Source: Terrimonas sp.
GTDB taxonomy: Bacteria > Bacteroidota > Bacteroidia > Chitinophagales > Chitinophagaceae
DNA length: 64,000 nt
Direction: 5' to 3'
NCBI RefSeq assembly: GCF_003075435.1
Contig: NZ_QCZJ01000016.1
Span: 62,001 to 126,000, forward strand
Numbering within the stretch: the stretch's first letter is position 1; the number at the start of each line of letters is the position of its first letter. The translations under genes and the position numbers were made by a program. Under the pieces are notes generated by a model. The model was not told the DNA's origin and made no database searches. It was given only the letters and a program-made list of their open reading frames with translations. Below are positions 8,211 to 16,732 of the stretch, piece after piece.

Positions 8211-8734
8211 TGCTTGGAGAGAAAAGACCAAGCCTTTTAAATGGTTACAAAGTTCCGAGTATTGAAAAGGTAAATAATATGGTTTTATACTTTGCCGAAA
8301 AAGTAAAGCCTTTTAAAACCAAATTGAATAAGCTTTTATTTTATGCAGATTTTCTGCATTTCAGGAAAACCTGTTTTTCAATAAGCGGGTTAACTTACCA
8401 GGCAATACAAAAGGGACCTGTGCCAAAGAATTATGATTGGCTATTTGATAACACCATGGAAAAGAAATTAGTTAAAATATTGCTGCATGATTATGGCAAT
8501 TATATGGGAGAGCAATTTGTACCGGCTGAAGGAAGTGTATTTGATGAAGAATTATTTACAGCATCCGAGCTGAAGGCTATGCAAATAGTTGCAAATGCTT
8601 TTAATAATGATACAGTAAACGGGATAGTGAATAAAAGTCATGAAGAAGATGCATGGGCTGATAATATTGATTGCTTCAATACAATCAGCTATGATTATGG
8701 ATTTGGATTAAAATATCCGGCAAACGGGAATTGA
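8195..8734 (+). CDS. Panacea/SocA (DUF4065) domain, second half of the split antitoxin
   Basis: This 179-residue frame is a Panacea (SocA-like, DUF4065) domain: GYKVPSIEKVNNMVLYF, then KTKLNKLLFYADFLHF, LTYQAIQKGPVPKNY and the C-terminal SHEEDAW. In antitoxins this domain neutralises diverse toxins. Its natural upstream partner, the HTH part, ends 16 bases inside it in another frame. Reading YETLMLGEKRPS in this frame joins perfectly to HALHGWDDLSI in the other, which argues for a single-base indel near 8188-8195. If translated alone, its first ATG is 8195. Confidence 0.75.
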   Translation: MYETLMLGEKRPSLLNGYKVPSIEKVNNMVLYFAEKVKPFKTKLNKLLFYADFLHFRKTCFSISGLTYQAIQKGPVPKNYDWLFDNTMEKKLVKILLHDYGNYMGEQFVPAEGSVFDEELFTASELKAMQIVANAFNNDTVNGIVNKSHEEDAWADNIDCFNTISYDYGFGLKYPANGN

Positions 8735-8800
8735 AATCAAAGAAAAGATGCATAATATAGAGCTGCCCAAGTAAATCTAACAGCATAGAACTTGTTTTAT

Positions 8801-8925
8801 TGTCTCTATCAGTCGGTGTTTCCCACCCACAGAATAAACAATCAGGTGGACGTTACAGTACTCTCATTTACATTTTATTTACCACGGAAAATTGTGCTGG
8901 TATGTTAAGACACATACCAGTAGGG
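8801..8925 (+). repeat. MITE-like repeat, copy A
   Basis: About 125 bases that are roughly four-fifths identical to 16569-16694 in the same orientation. The two copies share ACCACGGAAAATT and a hairpin with perfect 9-bp arms CTGGTATGT/ACATACCAG (8897-8905 and 8912-8920). The two ends of the element are imperfect inverted repeats of each other, clearer in copy B. It lies just 3' of the minus-strand lipoprotein gene. Confidence 0.65.
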
Positions 8926-8956
8926 GAAAAAGTTGGGAGCTATATATAAGTCAGTT

Positions 8957-9943
8957 TTATATCTTACCAAACAATCCAACCATTTCTCCATTGGTCAATT
9001 TTTTTTCATCTCCGGTTTGGCTGTTATACAGTGTACATTCAAATTGCATCTTCACTTCAATATAATACCTGCCTATAACGTCATATGAATCTGTTACGCT
9101 AATTATCTTGAAAGTGCTTCCCGTTTGATCTCCTGTACCAGAATTTGTAGTCCAGAATTGGCCATCAGGATCTGTCCAGCCAATAACAATACCATTTTGC
9201 AGTCCGAGTCCTTTGGGTGCATAAGTCAGGTCACCAATGGGAAAGAATGCTTTAAATTGTGCATCTGAAGCAGACAGATAATTAGACATTATACCTTTCT
9301 CTATATAAAACCCTGTTGTTCCTGCAGGGGCCGGATCTCCATCATAATCAATGGAAGCACTGAAATTCACCTCATCAGTTCCTCCCAACCCGGAGCCTGG
9401 AATAAACCCGTTATCATAAGTAGCATACTGCGCATAAGAAATCCCTCCAATAACAGCTTTATAATAATAATCACCGGTTGTTGTACTACTACCATCGGTA
9501 ACTGTTACAGAAACACTACAGGTTGCACTCCCTGCTTTTAGTGGTATCTGGCTAACTCCAACTGTGGTGGGTGTGCCTGAACCTATTAGAGTGATCACTT
9601 GTATACCAGTAGTGGAAAACGCTCCCGCACCAGCAAAGGAAATACCATTGGTTGCGGTCGTGCTCATAATCCATTTACCTTTTTTGGTTACATTAACCGA
9701 TAGAGTAATCTTCGCAGCGCTTAGTGGTACATCTTTTTGTAAAATACCCTGTGTAGTTGCGTCTGAACAATTATTACCTGAAGGCACAAACGAAAATGTA
9801 GCAAGTGAGTCAGGTGGAATAATATTGTCAGGGTCAGTAGGTGTTTCAAAAGAAAGTTCTTTCTGGCAGGATGCCAATAATATTATAGCGGCAAACACGA
9901 CAATCCTGTATAAAGGAATCCTCAGTTCAAATAGGGAAATCAT
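8957..9943 (-). CDS. Secreted lipoprotein with beta-sandwich repeats, unknown
   Basis: The 328-residue protein starts with a hydrophobic segment and a lipobox LLASC (Cys near residue 26). It is therefore a lipoprotein, probably surface exposed. The mature part is rich in Thr, Ser and Gly. It contains an Ig-like/beta-sandwich segment (TVTKKGKWIMSTTATNGISF-like pattern, then FSTTGIQVITLIGSG) that I recall from Chitinophagaceae lipoproteins. No enzyme motif is seen. It stands alone between two repeats and the defence genes, and could be cargo. Confidence 0.7.
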   Translation of the reverse strand: MISLFELRIPLYRIVVFAAIILLASCQKELSFETPTDPDNIIPPDSLATFSFVPSGNNCSDATTQGILQKDVPLSAAKITLSVNVTKKGKWIMSTTATNGISFAGAGAFSTTGIQVITLIGSGTPTTVGVSQIPLKAGSATCSVSVTVTDGSSTTTGDYYYKAVIGGISYAQYATYDNGFIPGSGLGGTDEVNFSASIDYDGDPAPAGTTGFYIEKGIMSNYLSASDAQFKAFFPIGDLTYAPKGLGLQNGIVIGWTDPDGQFWTTNSGTGDQTGSTFKIISVTDSYDVIGRYYIEVKMQFECTLYNSQTGDEKKLTNGEMVGLFGKI

Positions 9944-10331
9944 TCTATCAACAATTTGATTATAGACTTTACTAAAGGCATAAAGATATTACTTATTCAC
10001 TTACCCTGGAGCTATGCCACAAAGCAAAGGCGTTAACTCTTTTACCAATGGCTGGGGGTTATCCCCGCAAACGCAACATGGTTTTTTGAGGATGATAACA
10101 CCCACTCTACTATTTGGAAAGTCCCGGCATTTCATTCCAGGGTTTGTTTAACAAAGCTCTTCCTATTTTCTTGCCACCTCGCCATAGCAATGCTTGCAGT
10201 CGGCAATCCATCAAAGAAAATTTTATATTCCCAAAATACTAATTATTTTAGCAGTACAAATTTTCTTTCAAATCAATTAGTTTTGTTTAACAGGTATTTT
10301 TAAGTATCAAAAATATATAATACATAATATT
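9944..10331. other. Intergenic region before the methylase operon
   Basis: I find no supported gene. Short open frames such as one starting near 10015 lack any family signal. The final 130 bases are very AT-rich and hold a promoter-like element at 10278-10285. Confidence 0.35.
10278..10285 (+). promoter_or_regulatory. Candidate -7 element for the methylase/nuclease pair
   Basis: TAGTTTTG matches TAnnTTTG and lies about 47 bases upstream of the methylase reading frame. A -33 TTTG is not clear. Confidence 0.35.
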
Positions 10332-13300
10332 TTGGTAGAAGTGAGTTTAATAGATTCATTAAGATTTGACAGGGCGATCTCTGTAAAATCTAAAAGCAAG
10401 GAGCTTTTGGAGAGCGAATCTATCATTATAACCGAAATAAATAAGAAGGGATTTAATATTGATTCGGTTTACTTCAACACAGATGAAGCTGGCAACAGTT
10501 TTCCCGCCGTATTTTTGAAAAAGGTAAAATATTTTGACGAAGAAACATTACAGGCAATTGCTGACATTCATCGAAAAATCTGGAATTACAAAAAAGTTCT
10601 CTTTTTATATGTTTATTCCGAAACGGAAATCCGCATTTACAATTGCTCTGAAAAGCCGCTCGTTAAAGCCAAAGAGAATTTTGATTATGCCAAAGAACTT
10701 CAAAGTGTTGAAATAAAAACTTACCAGCTTTCAGATAAAAAAGAGCTTGAAGAACTTAATACCCTCTTTTCAAGAATTGCAATCGATTCGGGAGTGGTGT
10801 GGACGTTGAAAGAAGCCCAGTTTATCAGGGATAAAATTAACTTGCAACGCAGGGTTGATAAATATCTTGTGGCAAGTTTGGTAAATACGGCCAATCAACT
10901 TGAACAGCAAGGGCTAAAAATTGACTTCATTCATAAAATCATCCTCCGTTCATTATTCCTGCTGTACCTTGAAGACAGGGGTGCTACGGACAAAAAATTA
11001 TATTCCAAATTCAAAAAAGGGGCAACTTCTTATTTTGATATTTTAGATGACGTAAACGCCACATATCAATTATACGAACAACTTGAAGAAGATTTTAATG
11101 GGAATGTTTTTACTATAGAAAAAAATGAAAAAATATCTGCCGGGCAACTTCAGCTTATAAAGAAATGTTTTACCAGTGGCTATGACAATATATCACAGGT
11201 AAGCCTGTTTGAAAATTGGCGTTTGTTTGATTTCAGTATTATTCAGATTGAACTGCTGAGTGAGATTTACGAAAACTTTTTATTCAAAACCGACCCTGAT
11301 TCAAAGAAGAAAACAGGAACATATTATACGCCACCCGCATTGGTAGAGTTTATCCTGAATGAAAAACTGCCAACTAATAAGGCTGAAAAAAACTATAGCG
11401 TCAGGATTTTAGACCCAAGTTGTGGTTCAGGTATTTTCCTGGTGGAAAGTTTTAAGCGATTGGTAAAACGTTACGAAAACCACCACCAAAAAAAGCTCAC
11501 CGATTTTAGTAAACTAAAAAAATTATTAACCGACAACATTTTCGGAATAGAATTACACCCGCAAGCTATAAAAGTAGCTGCGTTTAGCTTGTATTTGGCG
11601 CTGGTGGATAATTTGGACCCCAAAACCTTATGGCAAAAGAAGAAATTGCCGAACCTCATCAATAACCCGAATGACTTATTATTAAAAGAGCAAGGGAAAA
11701 ATCTTTTTTGCCGGGATACGATAGCTCAAAACAAAGAAATTGAAGATATTGAGTTTGATTTAGTGGTCGGCAATCCGCCCTTCGGTACTAATGATTTATC
11801 AACATCGGTTCGTAACTATTGCGATAAGCATGGCTTTGCCAAAGAAATGGTTTTACCCTTTTTGCACAAAGCCACAACATTTGCCCCCAATGGTGAAATA
11901 GCGTTAATATTTAACACCAAGGTTTTAACTAATACTGAAGATGTTTATCAGAATTTCAGAAAATGGTTGTTTACTAAATGCTATGTAGAAAAAGTTTTTA
12001 ACTTCTCCATTCTTCGAAAAACAAAGAAAAATTTCGGAGGGCAGCTATTTGATGATGCAACCGGACCAATAAGCATTGTATTTTATCAGAAAGATCTTCC
12101 CCAAAAACCAGGCGATACAATTGCCTACTATGCGCCGAAAACTTATATCAAATCCAATGTAATTGAGGGATTGAGTATTGACTTCACTGACTTAAAATAT
12201 TTACCAAGAGAAGAATGCCAGAAACCAGATACCAAAATTTGGAAAATTGCTATGTGGGGGAATCATTCTGATTATGATCTGTACAAGCATATAAGCCAAA
12301 AGTTTAATACCCTATCGGAAGTTTTTGAAAAAAATCCCCAGAAATGGGTTAAAGGTACAGGCTTATTAAAGGCAAGTACTAAGAATCTTGAAAATAACAA
12401 CACCCAAAGAACGAATGCTAAAATCATAGACACGAAAAAAATTGTTCGTTATTATACCAATGTTTCAGCCTTATACACTACAGATAAATTGTTTAATCCA
12501 AAAGAGTTTAAAAAGTTTACCCCGCCTTTTTTATTGGTAAAAGAAGGGCAACAAGATTGGATGTACTGCGCTACAATAATTGAATATAAGGCTCAGTTTT
12601 TGAAGTCCGCATTTGGAATTAAAAGCCTTGAAAATGACTCCTATAACAAAATAATCTGTGCATTAATCAATTCAAATTTTGCTAAGTATTATTTATCCCT
12701 GATTTCTTCATCTTGGGGTATTGAGAGGGAAAGAATTCAACCTAATGAAATTCTCATGCTCCCTTACATTATTAATAATGCAGATTTAAAATTATTAACT
12801 CAAATTGCAAATTTTGTCGACAATATAATACATGCGGAAAAGGAAGGAGTGCTTAACGAAATACCACAAATAGAAAAAGCGATTGATGATATAATTTTTA
12901 ACGTTTTAAAAATCGAAAACAGAGAAAGAAGACAAATACTAGATACGATTACCTTTAGCCTGGATTTATTAGAAAATAAAGAAAAATCTACAGCCCTCTA
13001 TCCCGTCCTGAAAAACCAACCGACAGAATACGGAACAATTATATGCAAAGAACTCAACAAGTTCCTTGAACGGCAAAATTTATTTGTAAACGCCACTGTC
13101 TATAACATTACCCCGTTTACACCACTGATGATGATTAAACTTTCACACGATTCGGCTAAGAAAGATATTTCAGTTTCTAATGAATTAATAGATGCCGAAT
13201 TGAAAAAAATAGATCAATCTCTTTGGGAAAAGAAATCTCAAAATATATACTTCCGCAAAAAACTAAATTATATAACCGGCAACGACATCTATATCATTCG

Positions 13301-13385
13301 CCCTAATCAACGCAGGTTTTGGTCAAAATCAATGGCAATAGAAGACGCTTCTGGGCTGATCCTTGAAATTTTAAACGGGAATTAA
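10332..13385 (+). CDS. N6-adenine DNA methylase of type IIG/Eco57I style
   Basis: The 1017-residue protein contains GTYYTPPALVEFIL (about 329-342), motif I DPSCGSGIF (about 359-367) and motif IV NPPFG (about 479-483). These are the SAM-binding and catalytic marks of an adenine-N6 methyltransferase. Long N- and C-terminal regions probably hold a specificity domain. The first 110 residues (HRKIWNYKKVLFLYVY) form an unknown domain that could be nuclease-like. The start is TTG 10332 or GTG 10341; no ATG fits. The next gene begins 3 bases after its stop and encodes a PD-(D/E)XK-like protein. Together they form a restriction or other modification-based defence pair. Confidence 0.85.
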   Translation: MVEVSLIDSLRFDRAISVKSKSKELLESESIIITEINKKGFNIDSVYFNTDEAGNSFPAVFLKKVKYFDEETLQAIADIHRKIWNYKKVLFLYVYSETEIRIYNCSEKPLVKAKENFDYAKELQSVEIKTYQLSDKKELEELNTLFSRIAIDSGVVWTLKEAQFIRDKINLQRRVDKYLVASLVNTANQLEQQGLKIDFIHKIILRSLFLLYLEDRGATDKKLYSKFKKGATSYFDILDDVNATYQLYEQLEEDFNGNVFTIEKNEKISAGQLQLIKKCFTSGYDNISQVSLFENWRLFDFSIIQIELLSEIYENFLFKTDPDSKKKTGTYYTPPALVEFILNEKLPTNKAEKNYSVRILDPSCGSGIFLVESFKRLVKRYENHHQKKLTDFSKLKKLLTDNIFGIELHPQAIKVAAFSLYLALVDNLDPKTLWQKKKLPNLINNPNDLLLKEQGKNLFCRDTIAQNKEIEDIEFDLVVGNPPFGTNDLSTSVRNYCDKHGFAKEMVLPFLHKATTFAPNGEIALIFNTKVLTNTEDVYQNFRKWLFTKCYVEKVFNFSILRKTKKNFGGQLFDDATGPISIVFYQKDLPQKPGDTIAYYAPKTYIKSNVIEGLSIDFTDLKYLPREECQKPDTKIWKIAMWGNHSDYDLYKHISQKFNTLSEVFEKNPQKWVKGTGLLKASTKNLENNNTQRTNAKIIDTKKIVRYYTNVSALYTTDKLFNPKEFKKFTPPFLLVKEGQQDWMYCATIIEYKAQFLKSAFGIKSLENDSYNKIICALINSNFAKYYLSLISSSWGIERERIQPNEILMLPYIINNADLKLLTQIANFVDNIIHAEKEGVLNEIPQIEKAIDDIIFNVLKIENRERRQILDTITFSLDLLENKEKSTALYPVLKNQPTEYGTIICKELNKFLERQNLFVNATVYNITPFTPLMMIKLSHDSAKKDISVSNELIDAELKKIDQSLWEKKSQNIYFRKKLNYITGNDIYIIRPNQRRFWSKSMAIEDASGLILEILNGN

Positions 13386-13387
13386 CG

Positions 13388-13993
13388 ATGGCATTAACAG
13401 ATATTTACAGAAAAGCCTTTGAAGACGATTGTATTGAATTAATTACCAGTGCTTATCTAATTGCCTTGTCCGAAAAAAAATATCAACTAATCTGGCTTGA
13501 AAATGACTTTTCTGAATTGTTGGGCCGCTATGTAAATAATAACCCGTTATCTGTAGCTAAAGGGATTACTTGTGAAACGGAAAAGAAACTGTTATCCGAA
13601 ACTGTTATAATGGCGAAGGGTTTTGCAGACAAGTTGCCAAGAATAGATTTTGTATATTCCAAAATATGGAAAAAAGAAAGGGTTCATTGTTATATGGAAG
13701 CCAAACGCCTGAAAGAATCCGATTCCCAATTAAAAAGGGCTTATATAGATGAAGGAATGGACAGGTTCATATCTGGAAAATACCCAATGGGCTGTATGCT
13801 GGGCTACCTCCTTGAAGGAAAAACAAACGCAACCATCAATGGAATTAATTCCTTATTAACTAAAGACAAAAGAAATACTGAAACCTTACAGCCTAAGCAG
13901 ACCAAACTATTCAAATCCTATTACGAATCCATCCACTCAACCACCGGGATTCTAAAGCACCTGGTATTTGATTTTGCGAATACTGCTAATTGA
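13388..13993 (+). CDS. Putative PD-(D/E)XK-like nuclease partner of the methylase
   Basis: A 201-residue protein whose ATG follows the methylase stop by 2 bases, so the two are surely co-translated. The segment RIDFVY (Asp87) followed by YMEAKRLK (Glu104, Lys106) fits the D...ExK active site of PD-(D/E)XK nucleases. It sits between predicted strands with helices around it. I do not recognise a named family. Given its partner, it is probably the cleaving or effector subunit; the alternative is a specificity factor. Its 3' end is followed closely by the IS110-family transposase gene. Confidence 0.6.
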   Translation: MALTDIYRKAFEDDCIELITSAYLIALSEKKYQLIWLENDFSELLGRYVNNNPLSVAKGITCETEKKLLSETVIMAKGFADKLPRIDFVYSKIWKKERVHCYMEAKRLKESDSQLKRAYIDEGMDRFISGKYPMGCMLGYLLEGKTNATINGINSLLTKDKRNTETLQPKQTKLFKSYYESIHSTTGILKHLVFDFANTAN

Positions 13994-14046
13994 TGGTTAC
14001 CATACAATTTCATGGCATCTTCGTACTAATGAACTCTCCTCTTGCC

Positions 14047-15354
14047 TTAGCAGGGAGTTAGTGTTAGGTTTAGATCTTTAGCTTTTTTCTCCAGCCATCT
14101 TAGTGTATCCTTCTTTTGTTGCTCTTCATATTGTTTGATGCCATTTTCTACAAACTCTAATCCTTTGTTTACTATTCGGTAAATCCAGCAGGCTAATTTT
14201 CTTGCCATAGCCTTTATAGCTATGCTTGGACCCCTTCGGCTGGCGATGCTTTTTCCAAAAATCCCCAATGCCACATGCTTGCTTCTTAGTAATGGTTGCA
14301 CATATTCCTTTAATATTTGCCCCGCCTCCGTATTCATTTTTATTCTTCTGTATTTTTTCATTTTGCCACTTTGGTACTGATTAGGAGCCAGACCTAACCA
14401 AGCGGTAAAATGATTTTCTGTTTCCCAATTCTTTAAATCATTACCCGTTACTGAAAAAAACTTTAGCAAACTGTAAGATGTTATCCCGGGCAATACCGTA
14501 AGGTCTTTGCCATCATAAAGCTGTTGCACCATTTTATGCAGGTTTTTTACATCAGGCTTATTGTGATAAATCTTTTTTGGGGATCCCTTTAACACAGGCT
14601 CCGGCTTATTTACTGTAAGCTTTTGTAAAAGTGCTTCAATACAAATATCGCAGCCTGCTATTTGTTTTTCACTGAACTCATACTGCTCCCAGCTTTGTTT
14701 TAATGCAAAGAGTTGCTCGGGTTTATAAAACCCTTTAAGGCATTCCTGCATCTTTTCTTTTTTCTGTTTTAATATTCTGGTGTCGCATAAGTTTAATAGT
14801 ACTTCCGCATTGCGTTCCCCATCCAGTATTGCCTGTATAATACGCAGACTGGATTGACCCTGCATATCACTTACAACGCTTGACAGCCTGATATTCATCA
14901 TTACCAGCGCTTTATCCATTCTTTGTACTGCTTTTACTTTTTGCTCAATATGATTTTCCCTTAGCCGCATGTAATGCCGCATTTCCTTCACCTGCACATC
15001 AGGAATAAAACTCTTTTTCAATAAACCATAACTGTGTAACTCACTAATCCACATACAGTCTTTCACATCGGTTTTTCTGCCCGGCACATGCTTTACATGT
15101 CTGCCGTTTACAACATCCACTTTAATACCCACGGACACCAGCATATCATGCAAAGTAATCCAGTAAACACCTGTTGCTTCCATGGCTACAGACGTAATGC
15201 AGTGCTGCTGCAGATATTCCACTACCTGGTGGCAACCACTGGTAAAGGTGTCAAAACTCTTCACCTCCTGGTTTTCAATGCCAACAAAGAATTGTCGGCT
15301 ACCAACATCTATACCTGCACCCTGTGCATGTATTTTTTGTAATTTGCTTCCCAT
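14047..15354 (-). CDS. IS110-family transposase (DEDD recombinase)
   Basis: The 435-residue protein has the RuvC-like DEDD domain: Asp16 in GIDVGS, Glu59 in AMEATG, and Asp96 and Asp99 in GRKTDVKDC. A coiled-coil region follows, then the Transposase_20 domain with LPGITSYSLLKFFSVTG and SRRGPSIAIKAMARKLA, which holds the serine nucleophile. These enzymes form a DEDD-Ser active site and in studied members are guided by a structured bridge RNA from the element's own non-coding end. The gene appears intact. Element ends are not marked by classical inverted repeats and I could not fix them. Confidence 0.93.
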   Translation of the reverse strand: MGSKLQKIHAQGAGIDVGSRQFFVGIENQEVKSFDTFTSGCHQVVEYLQQHCITSVAMEATGVYWITLHDMLVSVGIKVDVVNGRHVKHVPGRKTDVKDCMWISELHSYGLLKKSFIPDVQVKEMRHYMRLRENHIEQKVKAVQRMDKALVMMNIRLSSVVSDMQGQSSLRIIQAILDGERNAEVLLNLCDTRILKQKKEKMQECLKGFYKPEQLFALKQSWEQYEFSEKQIAGCDICIEALLQKLTVNKPEPVLKGSPKKIYHNKPDVKNLHKMVQQLYDGKDLTVLPGITSYSLLKFFSVTGNDLKNWETENHFTAWLGLAPNQYQSGKMKKYRRIKMNTEAGQILKEYVQPLLRSKHVALGIFGKSIASRRGPSIAIKAMARKLACWIYRIVNKGLEFVENGIKQYEEQQKKDTLRWLEKKAKDLNLTLTPC

Positions 15355-15820
15355 TATATGTTTCTTTTAAAGTTTACAAAGGATGTCTTTGGGCATGGCA
15401 AATAACGCACAACTGATAGTTGATTGACAACGCTACTAAACGAGAATACTATTTACAGCGGGAACCGTAAAAGCATCATCTTATTGGTTTGCTTCTTTTG
15501 CCACGGCTAATCTTGCGTGCAGGTATTAAAAACACTATACGGGAAACAGCCACTTAGCCTGAAGACATCTTTTTTATCACTCTAAATTTATCAAAGAACT
15601 TTTTGAAATACTCATCGGATTGCCAGTTCATTTTCATTGGTTTAAAGGCACACCGTTAGGTTATCTTGCGTCGCAATTACTTCATCTGCATATTTTCATG
15701 GCAGCAAAGGGAACTGCAATAGCAGAGCGTTGGAAGTTTTGTTAGTTTAAAAAGCACAAGAGACACCAGGGTGAGGATATAAGCAAAATACTTGCGCCTA
15801 GATTATAATGAAAGAACTCA
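15355..15820. other. Non-coding end of the IS110 element and flank
   Basis: On the minus strand this is the 5' non-coding side of the transposase, where IS110-group elements carry their bridge RNA. Between 15400 and 15580 the minus strand can form hairpins, for example GGCTAA with TTAGCC about 45 bases apart. A short frame starting MKMNWQSDEYFKKFFDKFR (ATG near 15637, minus) runs for about 23 codons and may be the start of a gene cut by the insertion. Near 15730-15759 lies a copy of the short repeat also seen at 5266-5296. Confidence 0.35.
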
Positions 15821-16519
15821 TCAATTTATCGTTTCAGTTAGTAGTATTTTTTCTCCCTCCTTAATTTCAGTAAACCCTACCCACCGAGAACCATTAAATT
15901 CTAGATGAATTTCCTGTATTATCTTTCTTCCCGATATAGAAAAAAACATTCGATAATCAATATTTTTGTCTAATGGATTTATTTGTAGGCGATTTCTATC
16001 AGCAACTTGTTCGCCTTTATATAAGTCTGGTACTGCTTGAAAACCTGTCAAATAATCATCTAAACTCCTTATTGGCGTATTTATGTTTTTAATTCCGACA
16101 GTTGCTCCTCGAATCGGATTGCTTCCTTTATGTTTCCATACGATCTTTGGCTCGAAAATTTTATCAAATAGTAATACCATCTGACAAAAACTCTCTGCTC
16201 CTGTATTATAATCAAAACTTGCTTTTGCGTTTTTTATTAACTCATTGCTTAATTTTATATTTTCATCAGATAATTCCTTTTGCTTTTTAGCATAATCCAA
16301 ATTTTGCCCTGTTAACGAAAGATTAATTTCTGTAAGAGACTTGTTTTCATTTGTAAGTTGCAAGTTACGGTTACTAATATCAACATGAGCAGCGGCTTTG
16401 GATGCTATTAAGGAAGCATCCTTATCATTTTTCTGAGAAGCTAACCATGTTCCAATAATCGTAATAATACCGCCGACAATAATAATCAATTGCGATTTAT
16501 CAATTAACCAATCAAACAT
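15821..16519 (-). CDS. Membrane-anchored coiled-coil protein, unknown
   Basis: The 232-residue protein has one N-terminal membrane helix (about residues 10-27), a coiled coil rich in Asn/Leu/Ser (about 38-100), and a soluble C-terminal domain of about 120 residues. The last has alternating strands and ends FNGSRWVGFTEIKEG. No catalytic motif is visible. Its place between a methylase/nuclease pair, an IS element and a metallo-beta-lactamase protein suggests a defence-island cargo gene, but this is only context. Confidence 0.6.
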   Translation of the reverse strand: MFDWLIDKSQLIIIVGGIITIIGTWLASQKNDKDASLIASKAAAHVDISNRNLQLTNENKSLTEINLSLTGQNLDYAKKQKELSDENIKLSNELIKNAKASFDYNTGAESFCQMVLLFDKIFEPKIVWKHKGSNPIRGATVGIKNINTPIRSLDDYLTGFQAVPDLYKGEQVADRNRLQINPLDKNIDYRMFFSISGRKIIQEIHLEFNGSRWVGFTEIKEGEKILLTETIN

Positions 16520-16568
16520 AAAATGATTTTAATGTATTAATATATAATGAATATTGTACCGTTGGGAA

Positions 16569-16694
16569 TTCTCCCTATCAGTGTGTGTCTTCCACCTACC
16601 GAAAAAAACAATCAAGGGACGTTGCCGCACTCTTATCTATACTTTATCTACCACGGAAAATTATGCTGGTATGTGAAGACACATACCAGTAGGG
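16569..16694 (+). repeat. MITE-like repeat, copy B
   Basis: Second copy of the element at 8801-8925, same orientation. The left end (CTCCCTATCAGTGTGTGTCT) is an imperfect inverted repeat of the right end (reverse complement TTCCCTACTGGTATGTGTCT). Near the right end CTGGTATGTG/CACATACCAG makes a 10-bp hairpin with a tetraloop. It sits just 3' of the minus-strand metallo-beta-lactamase gene. There is no open reading frame, so it would be non-autonomous. Confidence 0.68.
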
Positions 16695-16732
16695 AAATTA
16701 AAATACTTTAAGCAAATCAGTCAATTATAACT

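Noticed and set aside
8801-8925. Plain transcription terminator
   Set aside because: The hairpin has no T run on either side, and the whole 125 bases including both ends are shared with a second locus, which fits a repeat element better.
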